From the NCBI RefSeq assembly GCF_001663155.1, contig NZ_CP015963.1:620001-684000 (forward strand): a stretch of 64,000 bases of DNA. The letters run 5' to 3'. This document shows positions 60,206 to 64,000 of the stretch, piece after piece (position 1 is the stretch's first letter; every line of letters starts with the position of its first letter). The position numbers were made by a program, and so were the translations under genes. Under the pieces are notes generated by a model. It was not told the DNA's origin and searched no databases. It saw only the letters and a list, made by a program, of their open reading frames with translations. This stretch comes from Altererythrobacter ishigakiensis (GTDB lineage Bacteria; Pseudomonadota; Alphaproteobacteria; Sphingomonadales; Sphingomonadaceae).

Positions 60206-61672
60206 ATGCGGATTGCTCTCTTCTCACTTGCGGCCTTTGTCGTGGCTTCGTGCGGCCCAGCGGCCCCTGATGGGCCGGTCAATGTGGCGATCATCGGCGA
60301 TCCAGATGGGCTTGTTTCCAATGGTATGCGACTATCCCCGGCGGGCCAGCATTATCGCGCTGCCACTGCAGAGGGCCTTGTTGCAATTGATGAGGCTGGC
60401 AATGTCGTCCCTGCTTTGGCGGAGCGCTGGATCGTCACAGATGACGGACTGAGTTATATCTTCCGACTGCGCAATTCTGACTGGCCTGACGGAGTGGCCA
60501 TGACTGCGGACGATATCCGCACCGCACTCCGCAGGAATTTGCGTGATTTGAGGGGAACTTCACTAGGTCTCGACCTCTCCAAGGTGGACGAGATACGCGA
60601 CATGACAGGTCGCGTAATAGAGATTACGCTGACCAGCCCGATGCCGGACTTCTTGCGACTTCTTGCTCAACCCGAGATGGGCATCTTTCTGGACGGTTCG
60701 GGAGCCGGCCCCATGGTGCGGTCGGACGAATCTGATGGGCAACCATTACTGCTAACACCGCTACCACCGGAAGCACGCGGTTTTCCTGCCCGCGAGCAAT
60801 GGCAATCAAGAGCCCGCCAGGTTGCCGTTTCGGCGATGCCTGCAAACAGCGCGGTCGATGCTTTCGCTGCCGGGGAAGTCGATCTGGTTTTGAATGGCCG
60901 GCTTTCAAACTTACCCCTTGCCGATACAGGTCCTCTGACGCGGGGCACGATCCGGCTGGACGCGGCGCTGGGCGTGTTCGGACTGGTGGTAACAAGTGAT
61001 GACGGTTTTCTTGCTGAGCCTCTTAACCGCCAGGCCTTGAGCCTTGCGGTCGATCGCAGCAATCTGCTCCAACCGTTCAATGTGGGCGGCTGGCAGTCCA
61101 CCAGCTGGATTGTTCCGCGGGAGCTGGCGACCGGCGCAGCAGCGCAAGGGGAAAGATGGCCAAACCTGTCGCTTGAGCAGCGCCGTGACATCGCAAGCCA
61201 GCGCGTGGCCGCATGGGAGCGGGCTGAAGGGGAAGAGCTGGTGCTCCGGATCGGCCTACCCGACGGGCCGGGGAGTGATACTCTTTTCACGCAGCTGGCC
61301 GGAAATTTCACTCAAGTCGGGATCACTGCAGTACGCGCTGGTTTACGCGAGGGTGCCGAGCTTGAACTGCATGATCGGCTGGCACGATTCTATTCGCCCC
61401 GTTGGTTTCTCAACCAGTTCCACTGCCGGTTGGAGCTTGGCCTGTGCTCTGAGGAAGCCGACGATCTGGTCGAACAATCCATTGTCGAAAGCGATGCTCA
61501 GTTGAAGGCCCAGTTCTTGGCGACGGCGCACAACCAACTGATCGAATCTGAGATATTTATTCCGTTGGGTGCACCTGTGCGTTGGTCGCTTGTTCGCGGA
61601 GACATAACCGGCTTTGAAGAGAACCGCTGGGGGCTGCACCCCTTGTTCCCGCTCTCGCAACCTCCCACATAG
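60206..61672 (+). CDS. Solute-binding lipoprotein, ABC transporter family 5
   Basis: 488 aa from ATG 60206. The N-terminus is a lipoprotein signal (FSLAAFVVASCG, Cys16 as lipidation site). Family 5 features: GLVAIDEAGNVVPALAERWIVTDDGLSYIFRLR, SDWPDGVAMTADDIRTALRR, and later LALAVD-like LSLAVDRSNLLQP. Such proteins bind peptides or oligopeptides, nickel or antibiotics. No permease or ATPase subunit follows, so it is a lone binding protein, which may serve a transporter elsewhere or another role. DUF4112 follows at 18 bases. Confidence 0.86.
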   Translation: MRIALFSLAAFVVASCGPAAPDGPVNVAIIGDPDGLVSNGMRLSPAGQHYRAATAEGLVAIDEAGNVVPALAERWIVTDDGLSYIFRLRNSDWPDGVAMTADDIRTALRRNLRDLRGTSLGLDLSKVDEIRDMTGRVIEITLTSPMPDFLRLLAQPEMGIFLDGSGAGPMVRSDESDGQPLLLTPLPPEARGFPAREQWQSRARQVAVSAMPANSAVDAFAAGEVDLVLNGRLSNLPLADTGPLTRGTIRLDAALGVFGLVVTSDDGFLAEPLNRQALSLAVDRSNLLQPFNVGGWQSTSWIVPRELATGAAAQGERWPNLSLEQRRDIASQRVAAWERAEGEELVLRIGLPDGPGSDTLFTQLAGNFTQVGITAVRAGLREGAELELHDRLARFYSPRWFLNQFHCRLELGLCSEEADDLVEQSIVESDAQLKAQFLATAHNQLIESEIFIPLGAPVRWSLVRGDITGFEENRWGLHPLFPLSQPPT

Positions 61673-61690
61673 GCTTTGAAGGAGGCGCGT

Positions 61691-62107
61691 ATGCCCAATC
61701 CAGATCAGCCGCAAGTGGTGGGGATTTCTCTGCCTACGGGCACGGATGCTCAATCGATCCACCAACGGGTGGAAGCGATGGAGATGTTGCTGGAGCGCAG
61801 TTTCAAGGTGCCCGGCACGAATATACCGATTGGCTTGGATGCGATCATTGGGCTAGTTCCGGTTCTGGGCGATATCGTGACGACAGCCTTGGGTGCCTAC
61901 TTGGTCTGGGAAGCGCGAAACCTGGGCTTGCCCAAGTGGAAGCTTTGGCGGATGGCAGGGAATATCGCCTTGGATACTGCTGTTGGTGCGGTCCCCGTTG
62001 TAGGCGATGCAGCCGACGTGTTGTTCCGTTCCAACACGCGGAACTTGCGGATCATCAAGAAGCATCTGGATAAGCATCATCCCGAGACACGGATCATCGA
62101 GGGATAG
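61691..62107 (+). CDS. DUF4112 membrane protein
   Basis: 138 aa from ATG 61691, with AAGGAGG upstream at good spacing. DUF4112 pattern: VPGTNIPIGLDAIIGLVPVLGDIVTTALGAYLVW, NIALDTAVGAVPVVGDAADVLFRSNTRNLRIIKKHLDKHH. Two or three hydrophobic segments. Function unknown. It is 18 bases after the solute-binding protein and about 36 bases before kynA. Confidence 0.9.
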   Translation: MPNPDQPQVVGISLPTGTDAQSIHQRVEAMEMLLERSFKVPGTNIPIGLDAIIGLVPVLGDIVTTALGAYLVWEARNLGLPKWKLWRMAGNIALDTAVGAVPVVGDAADVLFRSNTRNLRIIKKHLDKHHPETRIIEG

Positions 62108-62143
62108 TTTCCATTGTGACCATTGCGCGCTAGGGCTGCGCTC

Positions 62144-62938
62144 ATGGCAAATTCGGATGTCACCTATACAAGCTACCTTGATCTGGAGCGCATTCTTGGC
62201 GCGCAGCATCCTGCTTCACGTGCGCATGACGAAATGCTGTTCATCATCGTCCATCAGGCAAGCGAGCTCTGGCTCAAATTGTGCCTGCATGAGTTGACCG
62301 CAGCGCGTGAACATATCGCAACGGACAACTTGCGTCCGGCATTCAAGATGCTTGCCCGTGTCGCTCGGGCACAAGGGCAGCTGATCCAGAGCTGGGATGT
62401 GCTGAGCACCATGACCCCGCATGACTATTCGACCATTCGCCCGCATCTGGGCACATCAAGCGGGTTTCAGTCGCCACAATACCGCATGATGGAATTCATG
62501 TTGGGTGGCCGCGATGCCAAGCACATCGCTTTGCATGAAAAGACTGCTGATTGGTCTCAGCGACTGAGCGCCGAAATGCAGCGTTCGAGCATCTATGATG
62601 ATGCAGTCAAACTGCTCGCGCGTCGCGGATTTACGATTGACGCAAAAGCGTTGGAGCGCGACCTAGCCGCGCCGTATGAACACAATGCGAGCGTCGAAGC
62701 CGCTTGGGCGCAGATCTACCGCGATCCGCAAAAGCACTGGGACCTTTATGAGTTGGCGGAAAAGCTGGTCGATCTGGAATACCATTTCCAGCGCTGGCGG
62801 TTCGGCCATTTGAAGACAGTAGAGCGCATCATAGGCTTCAAGCGTGGAACTGGTGGGACACCCGGCGTTCCTTATCTTGCCGGCGTATTGAAGCAGGCGT
62901 TCTTTCCTGAACTGCTTAGTGTCAGGACAGCGATCTGA
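62144..62938 (+). CDS. kynA: Tryptophan 2,3-dioxygenase
   Basis: 264 aa from ATG 62144. TDO motifs: YLDLERILGAQHP, HDEMLFIIVHQASELWLKL, and SGFQSPQYRMMEFMLG, with the C-terminal EYHFQRWRFGHLKTVERIIGFKRGTGGTPGVPYL. It holds heme and opens the tryptophan indole ring to N-formylkynurenine. kynB starts at its last base and kynU follows: the tryptophan-to-anthranilate operon. Confidence 0.96.
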   Translation: MANSDVTYTSYLDLERILGAQHPASRAHDEMLFIIVHQASELWLKLCLHELTAAREHIATDNLRPAFKMLARVARAQGQLIQSWDVLSTMTPHDYSTIRPHLGTSSGFQSPQYRMMEFMLGGRDAKHIALHEKTADWSQRLSAEMQRSSIYDDAVKLLARRGFTIDAKALERDLAAPYEHNASVEAAWAQIYRDPQKHWDLYELAEKLVDLEYHFQRWRFGHLKTVERIIGFKRGTGGTPGVPYLAGVLKQAFFPELLSVRTAI

Positions 62939-63582
62939 TGGCGCCCAAGCACAAACAGCGCCTGTGGGATATTTCGCAGAAACTGCACGCGGGCGTGCCT
63001 GTCTGGCCGGGCGACACCGCGTTCGAACAGGTTGGAACTTGGCAAATCGGGGATGGTTCGCCGGTCAATGTCTCCACGCTCACGATGTCGACCCACACAG
63101 GGGCGCATGCCGACGCGCCACTGCATTACGATGCCAGTGCGCCCGACATCGCTTCGGTCGATCTCAACGCCTATCTCGGGCAATGCATGGTCATCGATCT
63201 GCGGGACAGTCAGCAGGCAATTCAGCCTGACGAACTGCCCGATCTTTGTGGCGCAACTCGTGTGCTATTTCGAACCTATGAACACTTCCCCCATGATGCG
63301 TGGACCGAAGAATTCAAAGCGATTGCCGCGGAGACTATCGTCCGACTTGCGGAATCTGGAGTGAAACTGGTCGGGATCGACAGCCCGTCAATCGATCCGC
63401 AAAATTCCAAGACTATGGATGCGCATAAAGCTGTCTTGAAAGCGGACATGCGGATCTTGGAAGGGCTTGTCCTAGATGATGTGCCCGAAGGCCGGTATGA
63501 ACTGATCGCTCTTCCACTGCCAATCGTGAACGGAGATGCATCGCCGGTTCGGGCCGTGTTGCGGGAACTGAGCGATGCTTGA
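62938..63582 (+). CDS. kynB: Kynurenine formamidase
   Basis: 214 aa. KynB (cyclase-like) family: the zinc motif THTGAHADAPLHY, then DLRDSQQAI, and GVKLVGIDSPSIDPQNSKTMDAHKAVL with a further His, and a C-terminal LIALPLPIVNGDASPVRAVLREL. It hydrolyses N-formylkynurenine to kynurenine and formate. It overlaps kynA by one base and kynU by eight. Confidence 0.95.
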   Translation: MAPKHKQRLWDISQKLHAGVPVWPGDTAFEQVGTWQIGDGSPVNVSTLTMSTHTGAHADAPLHYDASAPDIASVDLNAYLGQCMVIDLRDSQQAIQPDELPDLCGATRVLFRTYEHFPHDAWTEEFKAIAAETIVRLAESGVKLVGIDSPSIDPQNSKTMDAHKAVLKADMRILEGLVLDDVPEGRYELIALPLPIVNGDASPVRAVLRELSDA

Positions 63583-64000
63583 ACGCGCACGCGGACTCGA
63601 CTCGACGGACCCGCTTGGTCACTTTCGTGATCGTTTCGTCTTGCCACAGGACGTGGTCTACCTTGATGGCAACTCGCTTGGTGCGCTCCCGAAGGAAACC
63701 GCTGAGCGGGTGAATCAGGTCGTAACCGGTGAATGGGGCGATGGATTGATCCGTAGCTGGAATGACGCCGACTGGATCAATTTGCCACAGCGCATTGGCA
63801 GGAAGATCGCGCCGCTGATTGGCGCAGATCCGAGCGAAGTGATCGTGGCGGACAGCGTTTCGGTCAATCTGTTCAAGCTAATCAGCGCTGCCTTGAAAAT
63901 GCGTCCCGAACGCAAGGCAATTCTGTCCGAGCCGGGCAACTTCCCAACCGACCTCTACATGATTCAAGGTTTGCAAGAGCAAGGTTTGGCAGAGCAAAAG
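63575..64000 (+). CDS. kynU: Kynureninase, partial (runs off the right edge)
   Basis: 142 aa visible from ATG 63575, which overlaps the kynB stop by eight bases. N-terminus: FVLPQDVVYLDGNSLGALPK, then GEWGDGLIRSWNDADWINLPQRIGRKIAPLIGADPSEVIVADSVSVNLFKL, all typical of KynU, a PLP enzyme making anthranilate and alanine from kynurenine. The PLP-lysine lies beyond the window. The order kynA-kynB-kynU is the full anthranilate route. Confidence 0.93.
   Translation, partial: MLERARGLDSTDPLGHFRDRFVLPQDVVYLDGNSLGALPKETAERVNQVVTGEWGDGLIRSWNDADWINLPQRIGRKIAPLIGADPSEVIVADSVSVNLFKLISAALKMRPERKAILSEPGNFPTDLYMIQGLQEQGLAEQK

Overview
The window looks like an ordinary chromosomal stretch of an alphaproteobacterium of the order Sphingomonadales, most likely Erythrobacteraceae or a close relative. 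The reasons are a serine palmitoyltransferase next to its own acyl carrier protein (sphingolipids in place of LPS lipid), a MipZ division ATPase, a DivK response regulator, a large TonB-dependent receptor with a complete TonB-ExbB-ExbD-ExbD operon, a DksA without its zinc cysteines, and the packed, moderately GC-rich style with many 4-base stop/start overlaps. I see no rRNA, tRNA, CRISPR array, insertion sequence or prophage.

Layout. 1-5.2 kb: mipZ, a membrane-anchored J-domain protein, phosphomannomutase and a ligase-associated Lhr-type helicase. 5.2-10.7 kb: a secreted amidohydrolase, the tonB-exbB-exbD-exbD operon (minus strand) and a divergent secreted protein. 10.7-19.1 kb: thioesterase, homoserine dehydrogenase, two tandem paralogous secreted proteins, glpX, a self-sufficient CYP102-type P450, and prs. 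19.1-24.7 kb: three tandem AraC-type paralogues, hisN, rpmI-rplT and a fourth AraC-type regulator. 24.7-32 kb: pheS-pheT-prfC, then an alpha/beta hydrolase, a flavin-binding-fold protein and an endonuclease/phosphatase-family protein.

32-37.4 kb: glnK-amtB behind a near-consensus sigma-54 promoter, a TonB-dependent receptor and an acetyltransferase. 37.4-42.3 kb: GMC oxidoreductase, a di-iron fatty acid hydroxylase, a secreted M20 hydrolase and a DUF442-type phosphatase-like protein. 42.5-49.4 kb: a double cold-shock protein with a Gly/Arg-rich head, argD-argF-hslO, a DUF3617-like protein, queC and a Spinster-like MFS transporter. 49.7-55.4 kb: an OmpA protein with 27 consecutive prolines, a YqaA/DedA-like protein, a Crp/Fnr regulator, a second hydroxylase, spt and its ACP, and divK. 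55.4-58.7 kb: a compact operon (DUF3572, HAD, RidA, GDPD, FemAB/GNAT-like). 58.7-64 kb: a Sel1-like protein, dksA, a PilZ protein, a lone solute-binding lipoprotein, DUF4112, and kynA-kynB-kynU, the last running off the right edge.

How the genes work together. The clearest modules are nitrogen sensing and uptake (glnK-amtB under sigma-54), energised outer-membrane uptake (TonB/Exb plus the receptor at 34 kb), the first step of sphingolipid synthesis (spt + ACP, with a neighbouring hydroxylase as a plausible tailoring enzyme), arginine synthesis (argD-argF), tryptophan-to-anthranilate catabolism (kynA-B-U), and cell-cycle control (mipZ, divK). I did not find one obviously new system. The items most worth a second look are the AraC triplet, two genes without a usual start codon, a CYP102 enzyme that appears to have lost the fatty-acid-carboxylate clamp, the paired secreted paralogues, and the Gly/Arg-rich double cold-shock protein. 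Motif and family calls are from reading the translated sequence; no searches were run.
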